Origin: UBA2199 sp964628035 | GTDB lineage: Bacteria > Acidobacteriota > Aminicenantia > UBA2199 | Assembly (NCBI GenBank): GCA_964628035.1 | Contig: CAZVPI010000015.1 | Coordinates: forward strand, 9,473-73,472 | Direction: 5' to 3' | Length of the DNA: 64,000 bases | In this document: positions 26,119 through 34,118 of the stretch, piece after piece | Numbering within the stretch: the first letter of the stretch is position 1 | Layout: the number at the start of each line of letters is the position of its first letter | Position numbers and translations under genes: made by a program | The notes under the pieces: generated by a model | What the model was told of the DNA's origin: nothing | Database searches by the model: none | What the model saw: the letters and a program-made list of their open reading frames with translations, nothing else

Positions 26119-26345
26119 GAGGCCCTTGGTTTATCGAATCACGAATCACGACAGCATTTTTGCCGCCACCACCACTCCCACCAGAAGAAAGGGGTAAAGA
26201 GAGAGAGCAAAGGCAAAATCGGGAACTCGCCTCTGTTTGCTTGTCTTACGGTACCACTCTACCCCATTCTCTTTCTCTACCACTGGAGTTGCGTTGAGTT
26301 TCCTGCTGGCACTGACATGGTCACGGACACGGAGAGATGGTTCAA
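26098..26345 (+). repeat. Dispersed intergenic repeat, copy B
   Basis: Inverted homologue of copy A, starting within the last codons of the HAD gene. Shared blocks include 26178-26201 (24 bp exact with A), the GAACTCGCCTCTGTTTGCTT region near 26224 (also in C) and GGAGTTGCGTTGAG near 26285. Arms GGGGTAAAGAG (26191) and CTCTACCCC (26257-26265) face each other. The rest of 26119-26551 (433 nt without a gene) holds no gene I can support; its end carries a sigma54-like promoter. Confidence 0.8.
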
Positions 26346-26524
26346 GATGTTCTTGCCCCTTGTCCAATAATGCTACAGGCGCATCCGATGGGAAACCCTG
26401 TCTGCGCAAGGCTTTGTGGCGCAACCTGTCCCGAATTGTACCAATTTGCAACACCCGACCGTTGAGCGGTCAGGGTTGAAGTCAAAAAACCCCTATATCC
26501 AAGCATTTTTATTCTTGGCGCGGA

Positions 26525-26540
26525 TGGCACGCCGATTGCT
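26525..26540 (+). promoter_or_regulatory. Sigma54-type promoter motif
   Basis: TGGCACGCCGATTGCT matches the -24/-12 consensus TGGCAC-N5-TTGCT exactly. The predicted start is at 26551 or so, one base before ATG 26552. No enhancer or activator gene was identified nearby. Confidence 0.45.
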
Positions 26541-26551
26541 TTGCCTGCGGC

Positions 26552-26764
26552 ATGAAAACCAAGACCCTGTATTACTGCCCCAGGGACGAGGACGTGCTGA
26601 TGTTCGAGGAAGTCTACGACGAACGCCTCGACTTCGCCTACCAGCCTTTGCATGAAATGCCCCGCGTCTGCCGCAAATGCGGGCAGATCCTCTACAAAAA
26701 GGACTGCATCGCCATCGAGGAGCTCCACCCCGGCTCCGCCGCGACCCAGCCCGAGCTCCAGTGA
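26552..26764 (+). CDS. Small cysteine-containing (zinc-ribbon-like) protein of unknown function
   Basis: 70 residues with four cysteines: Cys9 in YYCPRDED, Cys40 and Cys43 in RVCRKCGQ, and Cys52. CxxC plus outlying cysteines suggests a small metal-binding fold. No Shine-Dalgarno precedes ATG 26552; a sigma54-like promoter ends just before it, which would make the mRNA leaderless. The stop overlaps the next gene's GTG start (GTGA). Function unknown. Confidence 0.6.
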   Translation: MKTKTLYYCPRDEDVLMFEEVYDERLDFAYQPLHEMPRVCRKCGQILYKKDCIAIEELHPGSAATQPELQ

Positions 26765-27393
26765 AAATCGGACAGATCTTCGCCGCCGAAAACTTCCGCG
26801 ATCCGGCCAAGGTGGACTGGGCCCGCCAGGAAGCGGAATACATCCTGAAGGTCATGGAGGCCGACCCGAACTTCACCCTGGCCGAGCGCCTGGGCCAGGG
26901 AGTATCCCCTGAGTCGCTGCTGCGCTTTTTCCGCCACCACGAGCGCAACGAGAAGGCCTGCCGCACCCTGCAGTACCTGCTCTCCTTCCTGGAGCGCATC
27001 CCCAGCCATGAAGACCTCCGCCGCGAGCCGGTCAATCCCAGCGAGCAGTTCCGCGACTTCATCGCCTACCAGGCCGACCTGCTGCTGGAGGAAGACGTGC
27101 AGAACGCCGTGTTCGCCGAAGCCAACCACCGCGACCTGCCCCGCGCCGGCAGCGTCTGGGACTTCCAGGAGCGGGTCCTGGCCACCAACCGCGCCCTGAA
27201 AAACATCCTGGCCAAGACCGAGTCCAGCCCGGCCCTGGCCCTCTCCAACCAGTGCCGCGCCCTGGAGCAGCTCTCCCTGTTCTGGTTCGAAGTCCGCCGC
27301 CAGGACCTGCGCCGCACCCGGCGCAGCGACATCTTCATGTTCCTGCTGGCCCAGCTGGTGCGCGGCCGCTGCTGGCAGCCCGCCTCTTCCTGA
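26761..27393 (+). CDS. Conserved-looking hypothetical protein, mostly helical
   Basis: 210 residues from GTG 26761, which overlaps the previous stop and is followed by KIGQIFAAENFRDPAKVDW. No signal peptide or membrane helix; the composition is helical and charged, with YILKVMEADPNFTLAERLGQG and FIAYQADLLLEEDV. I recognise no domain. Codon use matches the GC-rich neighbours, supporting a real gene. Coupled to the small cysteine protein upstream and convergent with the next gene. Confidence 0.6.
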   Translation: MKIGQIFAAENFRDPAKVDWARQEAEYILKVMEADPNFTLAERLGQGVSPESLLRFFRHHERNEKACRTLQYLLSFLERIPSHEDLRREPVNPSEQFRDFIAYQADLLLEEDVQNAVFAEANHRDLPRAGSVWDFQERVLATNRALKNILAKTESSPALALSNQCRALEQLSLFWFEVRRQDLRRTRRSDIFMFLLAQLVRGRCWQPASS

Positions 27394-27408
27394 GCGGCCG
27401 CTCCGGCT

Positions 27409-28803
27409 TCAGCAGCCCGGAGTCACCCGCAGGCCGCGGGCGATGGCCTGCAGCTCGGCCAGCCTCTCCGGGAAACGCTCGCGGAGAAGCTGCAGCTTGT
27501 TCAGCGCCGCCTCGTGCTCTTGCTTCAGCTTTTCGACCAGCCGCTGGGCCCGCTGCAGGTCCTCCTCCAAGGAATTCCGGCGCGCCATCCAGGCCAGTCC
27601 GGCCCGCTCGCGCAGCAGGACGAACCGCCTGCGCGCCTGCAGGTACTCGCGGCGCAGGCCTGAGAACCTGCCCTCGATCCTCTTCATGGCGTCGTCCTTC
27701 AGCGCGGAGAGCCCGCGGATGAAGGCCGCCTCATATTCCTGCTTCAACCCTTCCAGAAGCTCCGCCACCGGGACGATGCGCTCGACGCGGTGGGCGTTGG
27801 CGCCGCAGAAGGCGAAGCCCTGGTCCAGACGGCCGCGGCGGGCGTTGTCCAGGGCCACCGAGATGCAGTAGTCGGCGTGGCGGATGTCGCACTGCTCCAG
27901 GCAGCGCCAGGCGCAGCTCTTGACGTTGCGCACGCCGGCGGCGGCGTTCTCCAGGAAGCGGTTGCGGATGGCGCGCCCGGGCAGCCCCACCGGGCTCTTG
28001 ATGATGATGATGTCCTCCGGGCGGCAGGCGACATACGCCTCCTTGAAGCGGCGGTCGGCGTCGCATTCATCGGTGGCCACGAAACGGGTGGCCATCTGCA
28101 CGCCCTGGGCGCCCAGCTGCAGGAATTTCAGGATGTCGGCGCCGTCGTAGACGCCCCCCGCCGCGATGACCGGGATCCTCTTGCGAAAGGCCGCCGTGAA
28201 AGGAGCCAGGGCGGCGATGACCTGCGGCACCAGGACCTCCAGCCTCTGTCCGGCGTCCTGCAGGCTCTCGACGCGGAAACCCAGGTGGCCGCCGGCCAAC
28301 GGGCCCTCGACCACCACGGCGTCAGGGACATCGGCATAGGCTTTCTGCCAGTACTTGAAGATCAGCTCGGCGGCCCGTCCCGAGGAGACGATGGGGACGA
28401 CCGCGACGCCGGCGGCGCGGAGGCGGGCCACGGGGATGTTCTTGATCGGCAGCCCGGCGCCCAGAAACACGGCGTCGGCCCTTTCCTCGATGCAGACGTC
28501 GAGCAGCTGCTGGAAATCGTTGGCCGCCACCATGATGTTGACGCCGACCAGGCCGCTGGTCCGCTCCCTGGCCCGGCGCAGCTCGCTGCGCATGGCGCGG
28601 ATGTTGGCGGCGCGGCCGTCGGCGAAATAATCGGGCTCGATCATGCCGATGCCGTTGGCGGCGATGACGCCGACGCCGCCGCGACGGGCGACGGCCGAGG
28701 CCAGGCCCGACAGGGAAATGCCGACTCCCATGCCGCCCTGGACGACGGGCAGGGAGGCGGTCCGCCTGCCGATGGCCAGCGGCGGCATCTTGAAGAATAC
28801 CAT
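27409..28803 (-). CDS. NAD(P)H-dependent flavin oxidoreductase, nitronate monooxygenase family, with coiled-coil tail
   Basis: 464 residues. The first ~340 form an FMN TIM barrel of the nitronate monooxygenase/2-nitropropane dioxygenase family: VVQGGMGVGIS, GVNIMVAANDF, the EGPLAGGHLGF loop with the family His, IPVIAAGGVYDGADI and LGAQGVQMATRFVATDEC. A Cys-rich segment follows (KSCAWRCLEQC, then ADYCIS), then ~110 residues of charged coiled coil (EEDLQRAQRLVEKLKQEHEAA). Usual family length is 310-360, so the tail is extra. It may oxidise nitronates or act as an enoyl-reductase-like enzyme; the substrate is open. ATG 28803 has AGGAGG upstream. Confidence 0.82.
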   Translation of the reverse strand: MVFFKMPPLAIGRRTASLPVVQGGMGVGISLSGLASAVARRGGVGVIAANGIGMIEPDYFADGRAANIRAMRSELRRARERTSGLVGVNIMVAANDFQQLLDVCIEERADAVFLGAGLPIKNIPVARLRAAGVAVVPIVSSGRAAELIFKYWQKAYADVPDAVVVEGPLAGGHLGFRVESLQDAGQRLEVLVPQVIAALAPFTAAFRKRIPVIAAGGVYDGADILKFLQLGAQGVQMATRFVATDECDADRRFKEAYVACRPEDIIIIKSPVGLPGRAIRNRFLENAAAGVRNVKSCAWRCLEQCDIRHADYCISVALDNARRGRLDQGFAFCGANAHRVERIVPVAELLEGLKQEYEAAFIRGLSALKDDAMKRIEGRFSGLRREYLQARRRFVLLRERAGLAWMARRNSLEEDLQRAQRLVEKLKQEHEAALNKLQLLRERFPERLAELQAIARGLRVTPGC

Positions 28804-28909
28804 GGGACCTCCTGGCGCCGATCCTTTCCAGGAAAAGGAACCGCCGCACGATCGCGGCTTTCTATGGCGAAACCGTGCCCTGATTTCGTTGCCAGATCAC
28901 CGTAGGATG

Positions 28910-28938
28910 ATTATACGTTAGTTGCGCCCGCTTGGCAA
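28910..28938 (-). promoter_or_regulatory. Sigma70-type promoter of the nitronate monooxygenase-like gene
   Basis: Minus strand: TTGCCA (28938-28933), 17-nt spacer, perfect TATAAT (28915-28910). It predicts a ~100-nt UTR before ATG 28803, longer than at most promoters here. Confidence 0.7.
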
Positions 28939-28959
28939 ATCGCGGGGGAAACGGGCGAA

Positions 28960-29115
28960 CATTAGGCGTTGGCCAAAAGAGAGGCAGAGAGGTAAAGGGA
29001 TAAAGAGAGGAAGGAAAGGAAAAAACAAGAACTCGTCTCTGTTTGCTTTTCTTACTTGGCCTCTGTACCCCTCTATCTTTCCCGTCCGCGGCAGATGCGT
29101 TGCGCTTCGTATTGA
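28960..29115 (+). repeat. Dispersed intergenic repeat, copy C
   Basis: Same orientation as copy B. 28989-29008 is identical to part of copy A, and GAACTCGTCTCTGTTTGCTT (29030-29049) matches B and A with one or two changes. The region GCGTTGCGCTTCGTATTGACACG (given in part) near 29095 resembles the ends of A and B. It lies 3' of arsC. The gap 28804-29131 otherwise holds only the promoter above. Confidence 0.75.
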
Positions 29116-29131
29116 CACGAGCACCAAAAGC

Positions 29132-29566
29132 TCACTGCGCTCCCTGCTGCTCCAGCCAAAGGCGCACCTTGGCCTCGACGCCGTCGCGCAGGGCGCGCAC
29201 CCGCTCCAGCTTCTCCTGCTCGCTGCCGGTGAAGGCGGCCGGATCGGGAAAGCTCCAGTGCTCGCGGAAGCTGACGCCGGGAAAGATCGGGCAGCGCTCG
29301 GCCTGGCTCTCGTCGCAGACGGTGATCACCCAGCCGAACCGCCTGCCCTGGCGCAGCAGCTCGAAGACGCCGCGCGTCGGCTTGCCGGCGATGTCGATGC
29401 CGACCTCGGCCAGGGCCCTGACCACGAGCGGGTTGAGCGCGCCGGGCTCCAGGCCGGCGCTCTCGGCCGCAAAGCGGTCGCCGCCCAGCCGGTTCAGGAA
29501 GGCCTCGGCCATCTGGCTGCGGGCCGAGTTGTGCACGCAGATGAAAAGCACCTTGATCTTGTCCAT
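29132..29566 (-). CDS. arsC: Arsenate reductase, thioredoxin-coupled (low-molecular-weight phosphatase fold)
   Basis: 144 residues. P-loop FICVHNSARSQMAEA carries the nucleophile Cys; the two further redox cysteines are in TVCDESQAERCPIFPG, the triad of thioredoxin-linked ArsC. It reduces arsenate to arsenite in the cytoplasm. ATG 29566 is chosen because GAGGTGG lies just upstream; GTG 29575 is less likely. The gene is transcribed divergently from the phosphate operon across a shared Pho-box array, which makes sense because arsenate enters through phosphate transporters. No arsenite efflux gene is in view. Confidence 0.9.
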   Translation of the reverse strand: MDKIKVLFICVHNSARSQMAEAFLNRLGGDRFAAESAGLEPGALNPLVVRALAEVGIDIAGKPTRGVFELLRQGRRFGWVITVCDESQAERCPIFPGVSFREHWSFPDPAAFTGSEQEKLERVRALRDGVEAKVRLWLEQQGAQ

Positions 29567-29612
29567 GTTTGCCACCTCGCCGGACAGCCTAGCCGTTGCC
29601 TGTTAGGTTTGG

Positions 29613-29695
29613 TTTACGCCGGGGTTACGATTCGGTTAAGGCCCGCCGCCGCCGTTTTAACCGAGAATTAACGCCGATTTCATTTCCGCTTAATC
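29613..29695. promoter_or_regulatory. Array of TTAAC-like Pho boxes with exact 11-bp phasing
   Basis: Hexamers TTTACG (29613), GTTACG (29624), GTTAAG (29635), TTAACC (29657), TTAACG (29668), TTCATT (29679) and TTAATC (29690) all fall on one 11-bp grid; only the 29646 slot has no match. This is the layout of PhoP/PhoB binding sites (for example TTAACA-N5-TTAACA). It lies between arsC and the porin-pst operon, which encodes its own PhoB-type regulator. Confidence 0.8.
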
Positions 29696-29745
29696 GCGCC
29701 CGGCGATGCTAGCGGCGGAAACGAAAATTTTTCCCGGAGGAAAAA

Positions 29746-30756
29746 ATGAAACGCATCTTTCTGCTTACCCTGCTGGCCCTGTTCGTCCTGAGCGCCGCAA
29801 AGCTGCCTGCGGCCATCTCGGCCTACGCCTTCGGCGACTACTACTTCGTGCTCCAGAACCACAAGGAGGCGGTCGAGAACCAGCACGGCCTGTGGCTGCG
29901 CCGCGTCTACCTCACCTACGAGTCGGATCTCTCCGACAAGCTCAAGGCCCGCGCCCGCCTGGAAATGAACAGCACCGGAAACTTCTCGACCTCGACGGCG
30001 AACATCACTCCCTATCTCAAGGACGCCTACATCTCCTTCCAGTATGCCCCGCTGCACAAGGTGACCGCCGGCATCCAGGACAGCCTGGCCTACGGCAACA
30101 TCGAAAAGTTCTACGGCTACCGCCATCTGGAAAAGACCATGTTGGACCTGTACAAGGTCCGTTCCTCGCGCGAATTCGCCATCGACTTCAGCGGCGCCTT
30201 CGACAAGGAGAAGAAGTTCAACTACAGCCTGCAGTACGGCAACTACTCGGGCAACAAGAACGAGACCGACAAGTACAAGCAGGTCGGCGCCCGCTTTTTC
30301 GTCAACGTCACCCCCAAGCTGCTGGTCGAGGTCAACGGCGACATCAGCACCCTGTCCGGCGTGAAGACCTCCACCCTGGTCCAGGGCTTCGTCGGCTACA
30401 AGGACGACTGGGGCCGCCTGGGCGTGAACTACGGCCAGGAAATGATCAAGGAAGACGGCAAGGACGATGTGAATTTCGGCGTCTTCTCGGCCTTCGTGGT
30501 CGCCAAGCTCGGCAGCAAGCTGGAAGCCGTCGCCCGCTACGACATGAGCCTCGATCCGCAGCTTTATGGCCAGGGCGACTACCTGCCCATCGAAAAGGGC
30601 TACAAGTCCAACCTGGCCATTCTCGGCCTGGCCTGGAACATCCACCCCAAGTTCCAGATCATGCCCAACATCAAGATGGTGTCGTACAAGGAAAACAACG
30701 GCATGAAGCCCGGCAGCGACACCTATTTCAACCTGACCTGGTTTTACCAGTTCTAA
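29746..30756 (+). CDS. Phosphate-selective porin-like outer-membrane protein
   Basis: 336 residues with a signal peptide (MKRIFLLTLLALFVLSA..., cleavage near KLPAA) and a barrel-like sequence with alternating aromatic strands ending YFNLTWFYQF, a C-terminal Phe. The plan (HGLWLRRVYLTYESDLSDKL, then MNPG-like strands) resembles OprO/OprP-type phosphate-selective porins. GGAGGAAAAA precedes ATG 29746. First gene after the Pho boxes and 32 nt before pstS, so it probably admits phosphate across the outer membrane when phosphate is scarce. Confidence 0.78.
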   Translation: MKRIFLLTLLALFVLSAAKLPAAISAYAFGDYYFVLQNHKEAVENQHGLWLRRVYLTYESDLSDKLKARARLEMNSTGNFSTSTANITPYLKDAYISFQYAPLHKVTAGIQDSLAYGNIEKFYGYRHLEKTMLDLYKVRSSREFAIDFSGAFDKEKKFNYSLQYGNYSGNKNETDKYKQVGARFFVNVTPKLLVEVNGDISTLSGVKTSTLVQGFVGYKDDWGRLGVNYGQEMIKEDGKDDVNFGVFSAFVVAKLGSKLEAVARYDMSLDPQLYGQGDYLPIEKGYKSNLAILGLAWNIHPKFQIMPNIKMVSYKENNGMKPGSDTYFNLTWFYQF

Positions 30757-30788
30757 TGTCGACAAGGCAACAACCCTAAGGAGGAAAC

Positions 30789-31610
30789 ATGAAAGTCCTA
30801 TCGATTCTGACCGCCCTGTTCCTGCTGGCCGGCAGCGGCTTTGCCGCCGATGCCAACAAGATCGTCTGCGACGGCTCGACCACCGTGGGCCCCATCGCCA
30901 AGGCTTTCGCCGAGTACTACATGAAGCAGAACCCAGGCGTCAACATCACCGTCTCCGAGTCGGGCTCGGGCAACGGCGCCAAGAGCCTGGTCAACAAGTC
31001 CTGCCAGGTGGCCAACATGTCGCGGCTGCTGAAGCTGAACGAGTACGAGGCGGCCGTGCACTCCGAGGTGCTGCCCGTGGTCCACGTCGTGGCCCTGGAC
31101 GGCATCGCCATGGTCGTCCACCCCAGCAATCCCGTGGCCAAGCTCTCCCTGGCCCAGGTCAAGGACATCTACCTGGGCAACATCAAGAACTGGAACCAGA
31201 TCGGCGGCCCCAACGCCCCCATCGTCATCATCTCCCGCGACACCAACAGCGGCACCTACGAGACCTTCGAGGGCAAGGTGATGAAGGGCGAGAAGATCGC
31301 CAAGAACTGCGAGTATGTCGGCTCCAACGGCGCCATCCGCCAGCGGGTGCAGAGCACGCAGACGGCCATCGGCTACGTAGGCATCGGCTTCCTGGATCGC
31401 ACGGTCAAGGCCCTGTCCATTAACGGCGTCCAGCCCACGCCCGAGACGGTCAAGGACGGCAGCTACCCCATCGCCCGCCCCCTGTACATGATCACCAACG
31501 ATTACCCCAGGATGGGCTCGCACCTCTACCGCTTCATCACGCTCTACCTGAGCAAGAAGGGCCAGACCATGATCGAGGAGATCGGCTTCATCCCGGTCAC
31601 CAGCTACTGA
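30789..31610 (+). CDS. pstS: Periplasmic phosphate-binding protein
   Basis: 273 residues. Signal peptide MKVLSILTALFLLAGSGFAA, then the PstS fold: CDGSTTVGPIAKAF, ITVSESGSGNGAKSL, IIISRDTNSGTYETFEGKV (phosphate-binding SGT motif), and TQTAIGYVGIGFL. It binds phosphate in the periplasm and delivers it to PstC/PstA. Strong AAGGAGG before ATG 30789. The order porin-pstS-pstC-pstA-pstB-phoU-phoB-phoR follows without other genes. Confidence 0.95.
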   Translation: MKVLSILTALFLLAGSGFAADANKIVCDGSTTVGPIAKAFAEYYMKQNPGVNITVSESGSGNGAKSLVNKSCQVANMSRLLKLNEYEAAVHSEVLPVVHVVALDGIAMVVHPSNPVAKLSLAQVKDIYLGNIKNWNQIGGPNAPIVIISRDTNSGTYETFEGKVMKGEKIAKNCEYVGSNGAIRQRVQSTQTAIGYVGIGFLDRTVKALSINGVQPTPETVKDGSYPIARPLYMITNDYPRMGSHLYRFITLYLSKKGQTMIEEIGFIPVTSY

Positions 31611-31624
31611 GCCCCCCGCCCAGC

Positions 31625-32767
31625 GTGAACCCGAACCGACACGGACTGATCCTGAGCGACGCGGCCAGCCGCCTGCGGCGGCTGGCCGCCTTTTTTTCCA
31701 AGGGTCTCCTGTTCCTGATCACCGCCCTGTCGCTGGTGGCCGTCCTGCTGATCATCCTGTACATCGCCCGCGACGCCATCCCCTTCTTCCAGCTGCGCGG
31801 CCTGAAAGAGCTCGTCGCCGGCACGGCCTGGTTCCCCAGCGGCAATCCGCCCGAATTCGGCGCCCTGGCGATTTTCATCGGCAGCGGCCTGGTCACCCTT
31901 GGCGCCGTCGCCGTGGCCGTCCCCCTGGGCGTGTCCGCGGCCATCGCCCTCAGCGACATCCTGCCCTACCGCCTGCGCCAGGCGGCCAAGCCGGTCATCG
32001 AAGTGCTGGCCGCCCTGCCCTCGGTGGCCTACGGCTTCTTCGCCCTGGTGATTTTCGCGCCCCTGCTGCAGGACCGCGGCGGGACACTGCTGGCCGCCGC
32101 CGCCTGGGTGATCCTGTTGCCCCTGGGGCTTCTGGCCATCTATCTGGCCAGCGCCCTGGCCACGCGCCGCATCCGCGAGGACGTGGCGCCGGCGGCGCGA
32201 TGGATCCTCGCCGGCCTGCTGGCCATCGTCCTGCTGCGCGCCCTAACGTCCTTGGGCGGCCTGCTTGACTCGCTGGCCATCGCCAGCGGCACCAACGCCC
32301 TGAACGTGTCGGTCATTCTGGGCATCATGGCCCTGCCCACCATTGTCAGCGTCTCCGAGGATTCGCTGCAGGCGGCCGGCCGCGAGCTGCGCGAGGGCAG
32401 CTACGCACTGGGCGCCACCCGCGCCGAGACCCTGTTCAAGGTGGTCATCCCCGCCGCCGGCAGCGGCATCGTCGCCGCCGTCATCCTGGGCGTGATGCGC
32501 GCCGTCGGCGAGACCATGGTGGTGTGGATGGCCTCGGGCAACGCCGCCCAGATCCCCGCCCCCTGGTACAACTTCCTCCAGCCCGTGCGCACCCTGACCG
32601 CCACCATCGCCGGCGACATGGGCGAGGCCGACCACGTGCTCGGCTCCGGCCGCTACCACGTGCTGTTCGCCCTGGCCCTGAGCCTGCTGCTCATCTCGTT
32701 CGCCGCCAACCTGGCCAGCGAGTGGATCCTGCGCCGCCAGCAGCGCCGGCTGGGAGGGCTGAAGTAG
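31625..32767 (+). CDS. pstC: Phosphate ABC transporter permease PstC
   Basis: 380 residues from GTG 31625. One N-terminal membrane helix (FLITALSLVAVLLIILYIA), a short periplasmic stretch, then the BPD_transp_1 core with the EAA-type loop REGSYALGATRAETLFKVVIPAAGSG and the PstC signature AVGETMVVWMASGNA. With PstA it forms the membrane pore. The stop is followed 1 nt later by pstA. Confidence 0.93.
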   Translation: MNPNRHGLILSDAASRLRRLAAFFSKGLLFLITALSLVAVLLIILYIARDAIPFFQLRGLKELVAGTAWFPSGNPPEFGALAIFIGSGLVTLGAVAVAVPLGVSAAIALSDILPYRLRQAAKPVIEVLAALPSVAYGFFALVIFAPLLQDRGGTLLAAAAWVILLPLGLLAIYLASALATRRIREDVAPAARWILAGLLAIVLLRALTSLGGLLDSLAIASGTNALNVSVILGIMALPTIVSVSEDSLQAAGRELREGSYALGATRAETLFKVVIPAAGSGIVAAVILGVMRAVGETMVVWMASGNAAQIPAPWYNFLQPVRTLTATIAGDMGEADHVLGSGRYHVLFALALSLLLISFAANLASEWILRRQQRRLGGLK

Positions 32768-32768
32768 C

Positions 32769-34115
32769 ATGGACCTGCGATCGCGAAAAGTGCTGGACGG
32801 GTCGCTGACCGGCGTGAGCGTCCTGGCCATCGTGCTCATGTCGCTGGCGCTGCTGGTGCTGCTCGCCCCCATCTTCGCCCGCGGCGCCGGGGCCTTCCTG
32901 TTTCGCGCCACCATCGAGTTTCGCCGCCTCAACCTGGAGCAGTTCAATCGCGGCGACGCCCGGGCCGTGGCCGCCGAGACGCGCGCCGCCGCCGCGGCGC
33001 GGCGGCCGGTCTTCGACATGCTGGCCGCCTTCGAGGACGAGCTGGAGGAAATGGACGCCTCGCGGCGGCGGGAGCTGCGCCCGCAGCTGCGCGAGGTAAA
33101 GGAGCTGCTGCGCGACCTGCTCGGCCCCCTGCCCGGGGAGATCGAGACGGTGATGCTGCGCCAGCAGTACGGCCAGACGCGCTGGGACCGGGCGCAGGTC
33201 AAGCTGCAGCGCATCCTGCAGCGCGAGGAGTGGGACTACTCCGACGCCAGCCGCATGGGCAGGAAGGTGCTGCGGCCGCGCCGGCTGGCCTTCGCCGGCA
33301 CGCGCTTGGAGCCGCTCTTCCACTATGTGGAGCAGAACCTGCGGGCGATGCTGCGGCCGCGTTTCACCTTCTACTGGCGCTTCCTGACCGACCGCTCGCT
33401 GGACTCGCACATCTTCGGCGGCATCTGGCCCGAGATCCTGGGCACGATCTACTTGACCCTCGGCGCCATGCTGCTGGCCATCCCCTTCGGCGTCATCGCC
33501 GCCGTGTATCTCAGTGAGTTCGCCGGCAGCGGCCGCGTCATCAGCCTGCTGCGCGTGTGCATCAGCACCCTGGCCGGCGTTCCCAGCATCGTCTTCGGCC
33601 TGTTCGGCCTGGCCTTCTTCATCAACACCCTGCACCTGTCGCGCTCCAAGAGCGTCCTGGCCGGATCGGCCACCCTGGCCCTGCTGATCCTGCCCACCAT
33701 CATCCGCGCCGCCGAGGAGGCGCTGAAGGCCGTGCCGCAGGCGTACAAGGAGGCGGCCCTGAGCCTGGGCGCCAGCCCGCTGCGCATGGTGCTGACCGTG
33801 CTGCTGCCCGCCGCCCTGCCCGGCATCCTGACCGGCATCATCCTCAGCATGGGCCGGGCCGCCGGCGAGACGGCGCCGATCATCTTCACCGCCGCCGTCA
33901 GCGTCGGCCAGCCCCTGAAGCTGTGGGAGACGCTGAGCCAGCCCACCCCGGCCCTGCCGTGGAACATCTACAATCTGGCCACCGAACACCAGGCGGTCGA
34001 CGAGATCCGCCACGTGCAGTTCGGCATGGTCCTGACCCTGGTGCTGCTGGTGCTGCTGCTCAACCTGGCGGCCATCCTCCTGCGCGCGCGCATCAGCAAG
34101 AAAATGAGAGGCTAG
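32769..34115 (+). CDS. pstA: Phosphate ABC transporter permease PstA with a large extra domain
   Basis: 448 residues, against ~280-300 for typical PstA. After TM1 (residues ~13-38) comes a ~170-residue charged, helical insertion (~40-215, for example AFEDELEEMDASRRRELRPQ), then the permease core starting GGIWPEILGTIYLTLGA and the EAA loop KEAALSLGASPLRMVLTVLL; GRAAGETAPIIFTAAV matches PstA. The insertion should lie on the periplasmic side between TM1 and TM2, where it could meet PstS. Enlarged PstA/PstC proteins exist in some proteobacteria. pstB follows after 3 nt. Confidence 0.92.
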   Translation: MDLRSRKVLDGSLTGVSVLAIVLMSLALLVLLAPIFARGAGAFLFRATIEFRRLNLEQFNRGDARAVAAETRAAAAARRPVFDMLAAFEDELEEMDASRRRELRPQLREVKELLRDLLGPLPGEIETVMLRQQYGQTRWDRAQVKLQRILQREEWDYSDASRMGRKVLRPRRLAFAGTRLEPLFHYVEQNLRAMLRPRFTFYWRFLTDRSLDSHIFGGIWPEILGTIYLTLGAMLLAIPFGVIAAVYLSEFAGSGRVISLLRVCISTLAGVPSIVFGLFGLAFFINTLHLSRSKSVLAGSATLALLILPTIIRAAEEALKAVPQAYKEAALSLGASPLRMVLTVLLPAALPGILTGIILSMGRAAGETAPIIFTAAVSVGQPLKLWETLSQPTPALPWNIYNLATEHQAVDEIRHVQFGMVLTLVLLVLLLNLAAILLRARISKKMRG

Positions 34116-34118
34116 CCC

